From: an uncultured Bacteroidaceae bacterium
Lineage (GTDB): Bacteria > Bacteroidota > Bacteroidia > Bacteroidales > Bacteroidaceae
Assembly: GCA_934293005.1 (NCBI GenBank)
Contig: CAKQYA010000017.1
Span: forward strand, 1-60,731
Direction of reading: 5' to 3'
Length of the DNA: 60,731 nucleotides
Made by a program: the position numbers and the translations under genes. The notes under the pieces were generated by a model. It searched no databases. It had not been told where the DNA came from and saw only the letters and a program-made list of their open reading frames with translations. This document shows, piece after piece, positions 15,719-24,109 of this stretch. Each line of letters begins with the position of its first letter. The stretch's first letter is position 1.

Positions 15719-16153
15719 ATGAGCCTTCTTTTAGACCAAATAGACTTATCACTCCGTTTTCCGAATGATACTAAAATACGACAGCCCAACAGGGTTGACT
15801 GTTGGGCTGAAGATGGTACGAGCCGCCCGAAGCGTAACAAGTCCCTGTCTGATTGTTTTAACGTCCATCAGCATCAAGACAGCACAAAATTACAAACTAT
15901 TTCTAAAAAAAACAAACGGAATGAAGAAAAAATCAAGGAATTAGCACGAAAAAGTGGTTTTCACAGCGTGCGTTATGCAGGAAAGTGGCATGATTGCAAA
16001 GTCTATGAGCCAATTTTTACGGATGGCCAAGAACATTGCATAGGTTATCCTCAGTATATCATCGAAGAGAACGGCAAGCTCCGATGGCAAAATGACTGGG
16101 AAGAAAGTCTGGCTGTGATGGATGCGCTTGGCGGTGACGAAGACGAGAATTAA
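15719..16153 (+). CDS. Hypothetical protein, possibly a remnant
   Basis: A 144-residue frame that I do not recognise. The last 75 residues look like a real small domain: EEKIKELARKSGFHSVRYAG, KVYEPIFTDGQEHCIGYPQY and WQNDWEESLAVMDAL. The first 65 residues look non-coding and run through a perfect 11-bp hairpin (15782-15809). There is no other Met before the conserved part. A truncated gene whose real start is lost, or a start at a non-ATG codon near 15900, are both possible. No neighbour suggests a function. Confidence 0.4.
   Translation: MSLLLDQIDLSLRFPNDTKIRQPNRVDCWAEDGTSRPKRNKSLSDCFNVHQHQDSTKLQTISKKNKRNEEKIKELARKSGFHSVRYAGKWHDCKVYEPIFTDGQEHCIGYPQYIIEENGKLRWQNDWEESLAVMDALGGDEDEN
15782..15809. 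terminator. Perfect hairpin, possible terminator
   Basis: CAGCCCAACAG / CTGTTGGGCTG with a six-base loop. On the minus strand it is followed by TCGTATTTTAG, so it could end a transcript from the right. There is no T-run on the plus strand. It overlaps the N-terminal part of the doubtful frame at 15719, which argues against that part being coding. Confidence 0.4.
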
Positions 16154-16353
16154 TAGAAGAGGCGGGGCGGTAAAATCTAATGAGATGCTTTAATGTCTAT
16201 TGAATAGCTTGCGACAGGGAAGAATTCGCAGTAATGCGAGTTGTTTTATTTTGCCTTTTTAGCTCATGAAAGTATTGAGAAATAATTGCAAAATAATATT
16301 TTTTGTGAGAAGTTTAATTGTTTAAGAATATATGTCTAAAACAATATATTTTG

Positions 16354-16427
16354 TGACTCGGATGGGATTCAAACCCATGACCTGCAGAACCGGAATCTGA
16401 CGCTCTATTCAGCTGAGCTACCGAGCC
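16354..16427 (-). tRNA. tRNA-Arg (anticodon CCG)
   Basis: A 74-base cloverleaf on the minus strand. The acceptor stem GGCTCGG pairs with CCGAGTC (one G-U), with discriminator A. The D stem is GCTC/GAGC. The anticodon loop TTCCGGT gives CCG, which reads the rare Arg codon CGG. The T arm has ATGGG / CCCAT around TTTGAAT. The CCA end is not encoded. The first anticodon-stem pair is a mismatch. Confidence 0.93.
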
Positions 16428-16615
16428 CTTGTTGTAAGTAAGCAAGACTTGCTGGCTTGTTATTTGCATTCTGTCTTGCTTTTATCATTGTGCAAAGATA
16501 GTCATTTTTTATTAAAAGTGATGTTGTTTTTGTGGATTATTAGCTATTTTCTGCGTTTTTATATTTATCATTTCCGTTTTTGTGTTAATTTTGCAAATAA
16601 TAAAATATAAAACAG

Positions 16616-17827
16616 ATGAGAAGTAAAGTGTTTGCGGTGGCAGCGTTGCTGACACAGGGTATTGCTATGTATGCTCAGGTAAAGGATAATGTTGGTATGG
16701 ATGCGTCACCAGTAACAATGTCTGTTCAGCCTGTCTATGCAGGGCAGCAGAGTGACGTTGTTCCTATGCAGGAGAAGCATAAGCATGGTGATTGGTATCT
16801 TGGTCTTGGTGTAGGTGTGAGCCAATGTATGGCTGAAAATGGTGATGCCGATGACTTTTTCAAGAATGTGCCTTCGTTCAGTGTGATGTTAGGACATAAT
16901 TTCAGCCATTCGTTTGGGTTGAGGCTGACAGGTGGAATGAATTTCCAAAAGTCGAGATGCAATGCAGCGTTGATAGACACGTATCCTGAGGTGTATGGCA
17001 AGGGAAAATATGGATTTAACAGTTGGACAGCCCAGTTGTCAGGTGTGCTTAACATGACGAACTTGTTTTTTGGTTATGATCAGCGCCGAACGATGACCTG
17101 GACTATTCTGTTTGGCGGTGGTGTGTTGGATGTGTATAGTTTTGAGCGCAAGGTTGTGGACAGCTGGAACGAACAGCCTTATTATCCTGTTGACACGAAA
17201 GGGGGATTTTATGGTGTTGGCCATGTAGGTGCTGAATGTTTGGTTCGTGCCAGCAAGGCATTGGATGTGGGTGTAGAGGTGAGGATGAATGTCACGGACA
17301 ATGATTATAATGGTGTGTCGAATAACAACACTATAGATTTTTACATGGATGCAAGGTTGTGTGTGGCTTATCATCTGAAGAATGGCAAGCAAGGTATGAG
17401 GCGAATGGATGTGCCTGTCGGTAAAGCTTATGTGGATCCTGTGTTGGCCGAATGCGCTGTGTCAAGACCTGAAACGGTAGCATATGGTGAGCCTATGAAT
17501 GCGGTGGTGCCGTTTTATGCTGGTTTTTATTATTTGAATGATGCTACGAGGATGAGGGTAGAGCAGGTGGCGAAATTTTTGAAGCTTAATCCCCAAGTTG
17601 CGCTTACTATAGTAGGCCATCCTGATGTGGTGCCAGACGGTGATGAATTGTATCATGAGCATCTGGCCCAATGCAGGGCAGATGTCGTGAAGAAAGCTCT
17701 GGTGGATGACTTTGGCATTGAGCCAGAGCGTTTGGAATGTGCTGTGTCAGACAAAGCATTGCAGTCGTACAAGGCCGTGAGGGAATGGGTGCCTGCCGTG
17801 GGGTTTGTGATGCGTGAGAGAAAATGA
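16616..17827 (+). CDS. OmpA-like outer membrane protein
   Basis: A 403-residue exported protein. A signal peptide (MRSKVFAVAALLTQGIAMYAQ) ends at about residue 21. Residues about 55-265 read as an outer-membrane beta-barrel, with GDWYLGLGVGVSQ, FSHSFGLRLTGGMNFQ, WTILFGGGVLDVY, and aromatic-ended strands. From about residue 295 the tail resembles an OmpA peptidoglycan-binding domain: VVPFYAGFYYLNDATRMRVEQVAKFLKLN, then VALTIVGHPD. The fit to that domain is weaker than in standard OmpA. It probably ties the outer membrane to peptidoglycan. Its stop overlaps the start of the next gene by four bases. A TAATTTTG box at 16586-16593 may be part of its promoter. Confidence 0.8.
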   Translation: MRSKVFAVAALLTQGIAMYAQVKDNVGMDASPVTMSVQPVYAGQQSDVVPMQEKHKHGDWYLGLGVGVSQCMAENGDADDFFKNVPSFSVMLGHNFSHSFGLRLTGGMNFQKSRCNAALIDTYPEVYGKGKYGFNSWTAQLSGVLNMTNLFFGYDQRRTMTWTILFGGGVLDVYSFERKVVDSWNEQPYYPVDTKGGFYGVGHVGAECLVRASKALDVGVEVRMNVTDNDYNGVSNNNTIDFYMDARLCVAYHLKNGKQGMRRMDVPVGKAYVDPVLAECAVSRPETVAYGEPMNAVVPFYAGFYYLNDATRMRVEQVAKFLKLNPQVALTIVGHPDVVPDGDELYHEHLAQCRADVVKKALVDDFGIEPERLECAVSDKALQSYKAVREWVPAVGFVMRERK

Positions 17828-18828
17828 CGTGGGCGATGAAGAGCATTTTCAATTGTTCTAATGATATGGCTCTGGCGGCAAATGTGAGACAGTATGTGCC
17901 GCCGAAGCGCGTGAAGCAGATGGAGGATGATTTGGCGCATTTATCGCGTTGGTGGGAAGGTACAAGGTTTGCGGGCCCGTGGGGATGGAGCATGGCTGCA
18001 AAGCAGAGGTATAGGCTGATGGGTGTTGATGAAGGAGCGTTGCCATCCGACATGTGGCTTGACAGGGTAAGGTGCTTGTCGAGCAGATCTTTTGCTTGCC
18101 GTTATTTGGCTGAGTTGCTGCGTGAGATGAAATGTGGCAAACTGTTAGGCGATAGTATGAGGTTTGTGGATTTGGAGGATGTTGCTGATATAGGCATCGG
18201 AGGATGGCTTTCTCGTGAGGGGTATGATGATTTGTTTCCGTTGATATTTAAGTTGCCTTGGTCTTCTTCTGGTCGTGGCGTGTTTGTGGCTAAGGATATG
18301 TGTGATGGTGTGTCTCGTAGAGTGTCAGGCATGCTGTCATCACAAGGCGGGGTGGCTGTTGACAAGTTTTATGAAGGAAAGTTGCTCGACTTTGCAATGG
18401 AGTTTTTTGTTGATGGCGATGATGTGGATTTTTTAGGCTATTCAGTGTTTCATGCAGGTGATGGCGGAACATATGGCTTCAATTATGTAGAGAGCCAAGC
18501 TTCACTTCTTGACAGGATTGATGTAGATGCAGCTTTGCTTTCAAAGTTGGTTGAGTATCACATTAAGCATTTGCGGGGCATAGGGTATAGAGGTGTTGTT
18601 GGTGTGGACATGATGAAGGTGCTTGAGGGTGGTGTGTTGAAGGTTCACCCGGGTGTGGAGATGAATTTTAGGATGAATATGGGAGTGTTAGCTATGTTGC
18701 TGTGGGATGGTTTGGGCGAAAGTGGCGTGAAGAACTGTTTTGTTGAGTTGACTGAGAGACGAGAAGGTGGTTTTCAGGCTGTGGTGGATGATGGTAAGTT
18801 GATGATTGGGTTTATGAAGTCAGAGTGA
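17824..18828 (+). CDS. ATP-grasp-like protein, function unknown
   Basis: A 334-residue cytoplasmic protein. The glycine-rich loop KLPWSSSGRGVF at about 142-153 and the late motif HPGVEMNFRMNMG at about 278-290 (Glu and Asn for metal and phosphate) are those of ATP-grasp enzymes. The start SIFNCSNDMALAANVRQYVP resembles a Bacteroidetes family of uncharacterised proteins that begin with IFNPEHDIALA-like sequence. The ATG at 17824 overlaps the stop of the OmpA-like gene (ATGA). A second ATG at 17836 fits the family start better. ATP-grasp enzymes join a carboxylate to an amine or similar group, but no substrate can be named. Coupling to an envelope gene hints at an envelope task. Confidence 0.7.
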   Translation: MTWAMKSIFNCSNDMALAANVRQYVPPKRVKQMEDDLAHLSRWWEGTRFAGPWGWSMAAKQRYRLMGVDEGALPSDMWLDRVRCLSSRSFACRYLAELLREMKCGKLLGDSMRFVDLEDVADIGIGGWLSREGYDDLFPLIFKLPWSSSGRGVFVAKDMCDGVSRRVSGMLSSQGGVAVDKFYEGKLLDFAMEFFVDGDDVDFLGYSVFHAGDGGTYGFNYVESQASLLDRIDVDAALLSKLVEYHIKHLRGIGYRGVVGVDMMKVLEGGVLKVHPGVEMNFRMNMGVLAMLLWDGLGESGVKNCFVELTERREGGFQAVVDDGKLMIGFMKSE

Positions 18829-18956
18829 TAGAGATTGTGTTTTGTAATATCGTATTGGGTGTTTTTCCTGCGGAGATGACATAGTGTGTTGCTTATGGAA
18901 ACAAATAATTACAGGACGTTCTGAATTGTGCCAACATGCAATTGGGCGTAAGTAAA

Positions 18957-18992
18957 CAAGGCGATGGTTTTTGGTTCCATCGCCTTGTCTTT
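18957..18992 (+). terminator. Terminator of the OmpA/ATP-grasp pair
   Basis: Perfect 11-bp stem CAAGGCGATGG / CCATCGCCTTG, with a nine-base loop, followed by TCTTTTTGTC. Confidence 0.85.
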
Positions 18993-19030
18993 TTGTCTTC
19001 TTTAGATAAAGTCCTGCTGTAATGCAGTTT

Positions 19031-20632
19031 TTATTTGTTTCTTTTGTGACTTATTTTATATGAAGGTTTGTTTATCAAGTGAGTGACGCTGATGTTGAGC
19101 GGTGCTGCAGTATGTGGCGCTGGCAACTGTGTGGCTTGGCTCTCGTTGCCAAAACGGTCCATGGCAGTCACTGCGTAGTAGCGTAGTCGCATGGCTCTTG
19201 CGTCGAGGTCGCATGTGGTAGCGCGCAAGTTTATTCGCAGGAGGTTCGTTGGGCTGGTAGTGTCAACAGGATATGTGTTTGAGCCGTAGACATTGTAAAG
19301 TATGTATGTTGGAGCGATTGGCGGTGTGTTAGGCGCCTGCCAACAGAGAATGCCATCGCGGTATGCGAGCTTGGTTGGTTGTGGAGGAGCGATGGTGTCG
19401 GATGTCCATGTCATGCGTGCGTTGAGTGCGGGATATGGAAAAAACTCGTCGCGCACGCAGTCGAGTATGCCTTTCACATTGCGTGTAAGGAAGTCGCTGC
19501 GATAGAAGGCGAGTCCGCCTGAGTTACTGTTGCGTGCTGCGTGCATTTCGGCTCTGATGTCATTGAGCGTCCATCTTCCTTCTTTGGGGTCGAGGAAGTA
19601 TATGCCGAGTCCAGGTATGACAGGATGCCCCTGTGATGTTTGCTGCCAGTCGTATAGGAATGGATAAAAGTTGTCGCCTTGGAAGTACATCATAGGGAAT
19701 AGCATGTCTTGATAGTTTTGCTTTATCCATAGCTTGGGATCTTGGTACACAGCATTGTATCCGTTCCATCCTCCAGCGCTGTAAAGTTGCGTGTCGGCAT
19801 ATTTGCCTATAGGAGAACTGCTGAGCTTTACCCATGGTTTTATTGCTTTGACTGCGTTGTGCACTTGTTGGACTATGCGTGTGATGTTGTTGCGCCTCCA
19901 GTCAGTGCGTGTCATGCCTGTGGAAGGAGAGTATAGGTTGTCGTCGGAGAACCTGTATGTGGCTTCCGGGTAGCGGATGTAATCGAGTGATATGCCATCT
20001 ATGTCGTATCGTTCGGTTATCTCACGGCATATCTTTGCTATGTATTCTGCTGTGCCAGGGTGGCCAGGCATCATGAACATTTCGCCATTGGCAGTTTTTT
20101 TTATGAGTTGTTTTTGCCGCTTGGTTATGGATGCTTTGCCATATGCGGCTTGACGCTGTTGTGTGCCTATTGGTATGCATACAATCCATGCATGTAGTTC
20201 CATTCCGCGCTTGTGGCACTCTTCGATGCAGAAGGCGAGCGGATCATATCCAGGGTCTTTTCCTGCGTGCCCAGTGAGGCTCATTTCCCAAGGTTCGATT
20301 GCTGATGGATAGATGAGCGCGGCTCGCACTCGAGTTTGAAGGATGACTGTGTTTATGTTTGCCTTCTGGTATATGTCGAGAATGTCGGTGAGTTCTTTCT
20401 GCTGTTGCTTGCGGCTGTTATTGTCGTTGGCTTTGGTATGCGGCCAGTCGATGCCACCAATAGTGGTGAGCCATACGGCCCTTGTCTCTCGCAGCGGTTG
20501 CGGAGTGTGCCATAAACATAGGTCAGTGGGTGATGTGTTGTTATTGATGCCATTTTGTGAAAAGATTGGCAGTGTTGTAGCGGCGGCTGTAAAAAGTGAT
20601 GCAAAAAGTCGCTGTATGTATGCTTTATTCAT
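19031..20632 (-). CDS. GH10-like (GHL10) glycoside hydrolase, secreted
   Basis: A 533-residue exported protein. The N-terminus (IQRLFASLFTAAATTLPIFSQ) is a signal peptide. Residues about 45-385 are the glycosyl-hydrolase-like 10 (DUF187) barrel: LRETRAVWLTTIGGIDWPHT, NTVILQTRVRAALIYPS, ELHAWIVCIPIG, IDGISLDYIRYPE, and VKLSSSPIGKY. Family members include YngK, thought to act on peptidoglycan-related glycans. Residues from about 420 form a fibronectin-III-like C-terminal domain with WQAPNTPPIAPTYILYNVYG and LRYYAVTAMDRFGNESQ. It lacks a clear lipobox. It is transcribed divergently from cstA across a 76-base gap. Confidence 0.88.
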   Translation of the reverse strand: MNKAYIQRLFASLFTAAATTLPIFSQNGINNNTSPTDLCLWHTPQPLRETRAVWLTTIGGIDWPHTKANDNNSRKQQQKELTDILDIYQKANINTVILQTRVRAALIYPSAIEPWEMSLTGHAGKDPGYDPLAFCIEECHKRGMELHAWIVCIPIGTQQRQAAYGKASITKRQKQLIKKTANGEMFMMPGHPGTAEYIAKICREITERYDIDGISLDYIRYPEATYRFSDDNLYSPSTGMTRTDWRRNNITRIVQQVHNAVKAIKPWVKLSSSPIGKYADTQLYSAGGWNGYNAVYQDPKLWIKQNYQDMLFPMMYFQGDNFYPFLYDWQQTSQGHPVIPGLGIYFLDPKEGRWTLNDIRAEMHAARNSNSGGLAFYRSDFLTRNVKGILDCVRDEFFPYPALNARMTWTSDTIAPPQPTKLAYRDGILCWQAPNTPPIAPTYILYNVYGSNTYPVDTTSPTNLLRINLRATTCDLDARAMRLRYYAVTAMDRFGNESQATQLPAPHTAAPLNISVTHLINKPSYKISHKRNK

Positions 20633-20648
20633 TATTTACGTTAATTTT

Positions 20649-20680
20649 TTTGCAAAGGTACAGATTATTCCTTACTTTTG
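20649..20680 (+). promoter_or_regulatory. Promoter of cstA
   Basis: TTTG (20649-20652), 20 bases, TACTTTTG (20673-20680). The start would be near 20687, about 22 bases before the ATG. The TTTG box abuts a TACCTTTG on the opposite strand (20660-20653), which may be the -7 box of the divergent hydrolase gene. Confidence 0.7.
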
Positions 20681-20708
20681 TAGCATAATTTATGTAATAA
20701 ATAAGGAA

Positions 20709-22199
20709 ATGGTTACTTTTATCAGTTCGCTGCTGCTCCTGGTGCTTGGATATGCGCTTTATGGAGTTTTTGTTGAGAGGGTTTTTGGCGCAGACCCTAA
20801 GAGGGTGACGCCCTGTTATGCCCAGCAGGATGGTGTTGATTATATACCGATGCCTACGTGGAGAGTTTATCTCATTCAGTTTTTGAATATTGCTGGCACA
20901 GGCCCTATATTTGGAGCTATACAGGGAATGTTGTTTGGTCCTGCAGCTTATTTGTGGATTGTGTTGGGTTGTGTGTTTGGTGGCGCGGTGCATGACTATA
21001 TGTCTGGTATGATTAGTATGAGGATGAATGGCGCAAGTTTACCAGAGATTGTCGGTTCGGAGCTTGGCGAGACATGCAGGGTGACTATGCGTGTGGCAGC
21101 GATGGTGTTGATGGTGCTGGTTGGTGCTGTGTTTGCCACAACGCCAGCTGATATACTTGACAGCATGGTTCCGAGTGATGGTTTTTTGTGGACGAAGTCG
21201 TTTTGGGTTGTGCTGATATTCATTTATTATGTATTAGCCACCTTGCTTCCTGTGGATAAACTGATAGGCAAGCTTTACCCTATCTTTGGCGTGGCTTTGT
21301 TGGTTATGGCAGGTGGCTTGTTTGTGGGCATCTTCACTCACGATGGCGGCATGCCTGAGATTACAGAGGCTTTTTCAAATCATCATCCTTCGAGCACCAT
21401 GCCCATTTTTCCCGGGCTATGCATCACGATAGCTTGTGGCGCAGTGAGTGGCTTTCACGCTACACAGAGTCCGATGATGGCAAGGTGCATGAGGAATGAG
21501 AAGTATGGGCGCCATGTGTTTTACGGGGCAATGATAACAGAAGGTGTTGTGGCGTTAATATGGGCTGCAGCTTCGATAAAGTTTGCCGACAGTCTTGGCG
21601 TGGCAGGCGACACCCCTTATGAAAAGTTGTTGGCTGCGATGACTAACCCCGACACAGGCAAGGCTTCACCAGCTTTGCTCGTGAATGCCATAAGCAGCAG
21701 TTGGATGGGACCTGTGGGAGGAGTGCTTGCTCTGTTGGGCGTAGTGGCAGCTCCTATCACAAGCGGTGACACTGCATTCCGTTCTGCGAGATTGATTGCA
21801 GCCGACTTTATGAGGTATAAGCAGAATAAACTGTATAAGAGGGTGGTGCTGTCTTTGCCAATATTTATGGTCAGCGCAGTGCTGATGTTTGTGAATTTTG
21901 ATGTGTTGTGGCGATATTTCGCATGGTTCAATCAGACGTTGTCGGTGTTCACATTATGGGCAGTGACGCATTGGCTGGCTGCGAGAAGCGCGAGGACAGG
22001 CAAGAATAAGTATGCTTGTGTGATGTCGCTTGTGCCAGCGGTGTGGATGACGATGGTTTGCACCACGTATATTTTCATAGCGCCTGAAGGCTTTCAATTT
22101 AATCATGAGGTGTCGTATGCCATTGGCATGATGACGAGTGTTGGTCTTTTGATTTGGTTCTGCTGGTGGTATGGGCAAAAGATGAAAGAGAGGGTATAG
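20709..22199 (+). CDS. cstA: Carbon starvation protein CstA family transporter
   Basis: A 496-residue polytopic inner-membrane protein with about 13-14 hydrophobic segments. Conserved CstA sequence is clear: IAGTGPIFGAIQGMLFGP, GCVFGGAVHDYMSGMISMR, CGAVSGFHATQSPMMARCM and SGDTAFRSARLIAADFM. CstA members import pyruvate or peptides when carbon is short. This is a short form compared with the enterobacterial one of about 700 residues, as is common in Bacteroidetes. I chose the ATG at 20709, 22 bases downstream of the predicted transcription start; upstream in-frame sequence is non-conserved. A 61-codon membrane-protein gene follows 47 bases later. Confidence 0.93.
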   Translation: MVTFISSLLLLVLGYALYGVFVERVFGADPKRVTPCYAQQDGVDYIPMPTWRVYLIQFLNIAGTGPIFGAIQGMLFGPAAYLWIVLGCVFGGAVHDYMSGMISMRMNGASLPEIVGSELGETCRVTMRVAAMVLMVLVGAVFATTPADILDSMVPSDGFLWTKSFWVVLIFIYYVLATLLPVDKLIGKLYPIFGVALLVMAGGLFVGIFTHDGGMPEITEAFSNHHPSSTMPIFPGLCITIACGAVSGFHATQSPMMARCMRNEKYGRHVFYGAMITEGVVALIWAAASIKFADSLGVAGDTPYEKLLAAMTNPDTGKASPALLVNAISSSWMGPVGGVLALLGVVAAPITSGDTAFRSARLIAADFMRYKQNKLYKRVVLSLPIFMVSAVLMFVNFDVLWRYFAWFNQTLSVFTLWAVTHWLAARSARTGKNKYACVMSLVPAVWMTMVCTTYIFIAPEGFQFNHEVSYAIGMMTSVGLLIWFCWWYGQKMKERV

Positions 22200-22246
22200 T
22201 GCATTGCGAGGAATAAAAGAAATATAATATATAATCACATAATCAC

Positions 22247-22432
22247 ATGAAAATAAAAAGGTATCAATGGCAGCCAGTAGCCTTTTTCTTAACAGGATTG
22301 GGCTTTTACATTTATAATGGTGTGAATTGGAATGGGTGGATTGAATATCTGCCGCATATCATAGGATATGCTGTCATTTGCGGTGCGCTTGCTTGGGCTT
22401 TGTACAGGAAACACCGCTTAAGCAATCCATGA
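22247..22432 (+). CDS. Small two-helix membrane protein
   Basis: A 61-residue protein with two hydrophobic segments (about 9-25 and 33-53), a basic start (MKIKRYQWQP) and a basic tail (YRKHRLSNP). It follows cstA on the same strand after 47 bases and could be a transporter accessory peptide. I do not recognise the family. Its reading frame, length and composition look like a real protein rather than chance. Confidence 0.6.
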   Translation: MKIKRYQWQPVAFFLTGLGFYIYNGVNWNGWIEYLPHIIGYAVICGALAWALYRKHRLSNP

Positions 22433-22532
22433 TGTGGAGATTTGTCTTTGTGAGGCTGTTTCCTCATTAAAGATATGTTTGACATTGTTTTTAGATAGAC
22501 TTTATTAAATAACAATAAAACCTTTTAGTGTA

Positions 22533-23015
22533 ATGAAGAAGATTTTTCTCACCGTTCTAATGGCTGTGGCTGGTGTTTCAGCGATGAAGGCACAATTTGA
22601 AAAAGGTAAGTATTACCTTGCAGCTACAACAAATTCAGCTGGCTTGTCTTATAGCAAGGACAGCAAGTTTAATCTGAACCTTGGGGTGAATGGCGGATAC
22701 ATGTTTGAGGATGCTTGGATGGCGATTGGCGAGTTTGGCTTTGACTATCGCAACTCAGACATGCAGCAGATGTATGTCGGGGCCAAGTGCAGATACCTCA
22801 TCGAACAGAACGGTCTCTTCCTTCAGGGCGGACTGAAATTTCTGCATGGTTCTCCTAATTTCAATGATGTGCAGATCACACCAGAGGTGGGTTACTGCTA
22901 TTTCTTGAACAGGCATCTGACGCTTGAGCCTTCTGTTTATTATGATGTGTCGCTGTCGGATTTCTCTGATAAGAGCAAGTTTGGCGTGAAAGTCGGACTG
23001 GGATGGCTGTTTTGA
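22533..23015 (+). CDS. Small outer-membrane beta-barrel protein
   Basis: A 160-residue exported protein. A signal peptide (MKKIFLTVLMAVAGVSAMKAQ) ends at about residue 21. The rest consists of alternating hydrophobic/aromatic strands, for example KYYLAATTNSAGLSYS, LNLGVNGGYMFEDAWMAIGEFGF, GLFLQGGLKFLHGSP, VGYCYFLNRHLTLEPSVYY, and the C-terminal strand FGVKVGLGWLF ending in Phe. This fits an eight-stranded barrel of the OmpW/OmpX size class in Bacteroidetes. Its cargo or partner is unknown. Confidence 0.8.
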   Translation: MKKIFLTVLMAVAGVSAMKAQFEKGKYYLAATTNSAGLSYSKDSKFNLNLGVNGGYMFEDAWMAIGEFGFDYRNSDMQQMYVGAKCRYLIEQNGLFLQGGLKFLHGSPNFNDVQITPEVGYCYFLNRHLTLEPSVYYDVSLSDFSDKSKFGVKVGLGWLF

Positions 23016-23111
23016 TTAACAGGAGGCTGATTGTTTCACGGTGGCCTTGAGTACTATACATATTTGATGAGAATGCTTGCACGAGGAATTGGTCGTGTGG
23101 CTAAAGTGAAA

Positions 23112-23132
23112 GAAATGTCTTGTGGACATTTC
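23112..23132 (+). terminator. Weak hairpin after the beta-barrel gene
   Basis: Perfect eight-base arms GAAATGTC / GACATTTC, with a five-base loop, but followed only by ATATTACTT. It may end the transcript of the barrel gene. Confidence 0.3.
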
Positions 23133-23219
23133 ATATTACTTCTGCGGTTTCTCTGAGATTATTCGTGAATATGATTTATAATAAAAATACAGGATATAAT
23201 AACAAAAAAAAGATATACA

Positions 23220-24095
23220 ATGTTATCAGTTGAAGAATTGAATGATAGGCTTATTGACCTTGCATTTTCGGAAGATATAGGTGATGGTGACCACACTACG
23301 CTTTGCTGCATACCAGCTGACGCCTATGGCGAGAGCAAACTCTTGATTAAGGAAGAGGGAGTGTTTGCTGGTGTGGAGATAGCTAAGCAGGTGTTTCATC
23401 GTTTTGACCCAACGATGGAGGTTGAGGTGTATATAGAGGATGGAACTCATGTGAAGCCAGGCGATATTGTGATGTCAGTTAAAGGCAAGGAGCAGTCCCT
23501 GTTGCAGACAGAGCGTCTGATGCTTAACATTTTGCAACGCATGAGCGGCATTGCCACCATGACCCACAAGTATCAGCAGGCGCTGATAGATGCAGGCACT
23601 AAGACACGTGTTCTTGACACACGCAAGACCACTCCCGGCATGCGCATGCTGGAGAAGGAGGCTGTGAAGATTGGCGGTGGCATGAATCATCGTATAGGTC
23701 TGTTTGATATGATTTTGCTGAAAGACAATCATATTGATTTTTGTGGTGGAGTGCATAATGCCATCTCGAGAGCTAAGCAGTATTGCAAGGATCACGGCAA
23801 GGATCTTAAGATCGAGTGTGAGGTGCGCAACTGGAAGGAACTGGAGGAAGCTTTGGCTGAAGGTTGCGATCGCATCATGTTTGACAATTTCACCCCTGAA
23901 GACACAGCTAAAGCTGTCAAGCTTGTTGATGGCAGGGCGGAGACTGAGTCGTCGGGAGGCATCACCTTTGAGACAATGGTGCCATACGCGAAGGCTGGCG
24001 TTGACTTCATCTCGTTTGGCGCTTTGACTCATTCTGTGAAGGGCTTGGACATGTCGTTCAAGGCAGCAGGCTCTGACAAACTTGTTATCAAGTGA
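23220..24095 (+). CDS. nadC: Nicotinate-nucleotide pyrophosphorylase (carboxylating)
   Basis: Converts quinolinate and PRPP to nicotinate mononucleotide in de novo NAD synthesis. It has 291 residues. The N-terminal domain has EDIGDGDHTTLCC. The barrel has LNILQRMSGIATMT, RVLDTRKTTPGMRMLEKEAVKIGGGMNHR, LKDNHI, and IECEVRNWKELEEAL. The end reads ESSGGITFETM, followed by the VDFISFGALTHS loop. All catalytic and PRPP-binding segments are present. No nadA or nadB lies in the window. The stop is 14 bases before the start of the dipeptidase gene, so the two are probably co-transcribed. Confidence 0.95.
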   Translation: MLSVEELNDRLIDLAFSEDIGDGDHTTLCCIPADAYGESKLLIKEEGVFAGVEIAKQVFHRFDPTMEVEVYIEDGTHVKPGDIVMSVKGKEQSLLQTERLMLNILQRMSGIATMTHKYQQALIDAGTKTRVLDTRKTTPGMRMLEKEAVKIGGGMNHRIGLFDMILLKDNHIDFCGGVHNAISRAKQYCKDHGKDLKIECEVRNWKELEEALAEGCDRIMFDNFTPEDTAKAVKLVDGRAETESSGGITFETMVPYAKAGVDFISFGALTHSVKGLDMSFKAAGSDKLVIK

Positions 24096-24109
24096 TAATG
24101 TGTCTGTTT

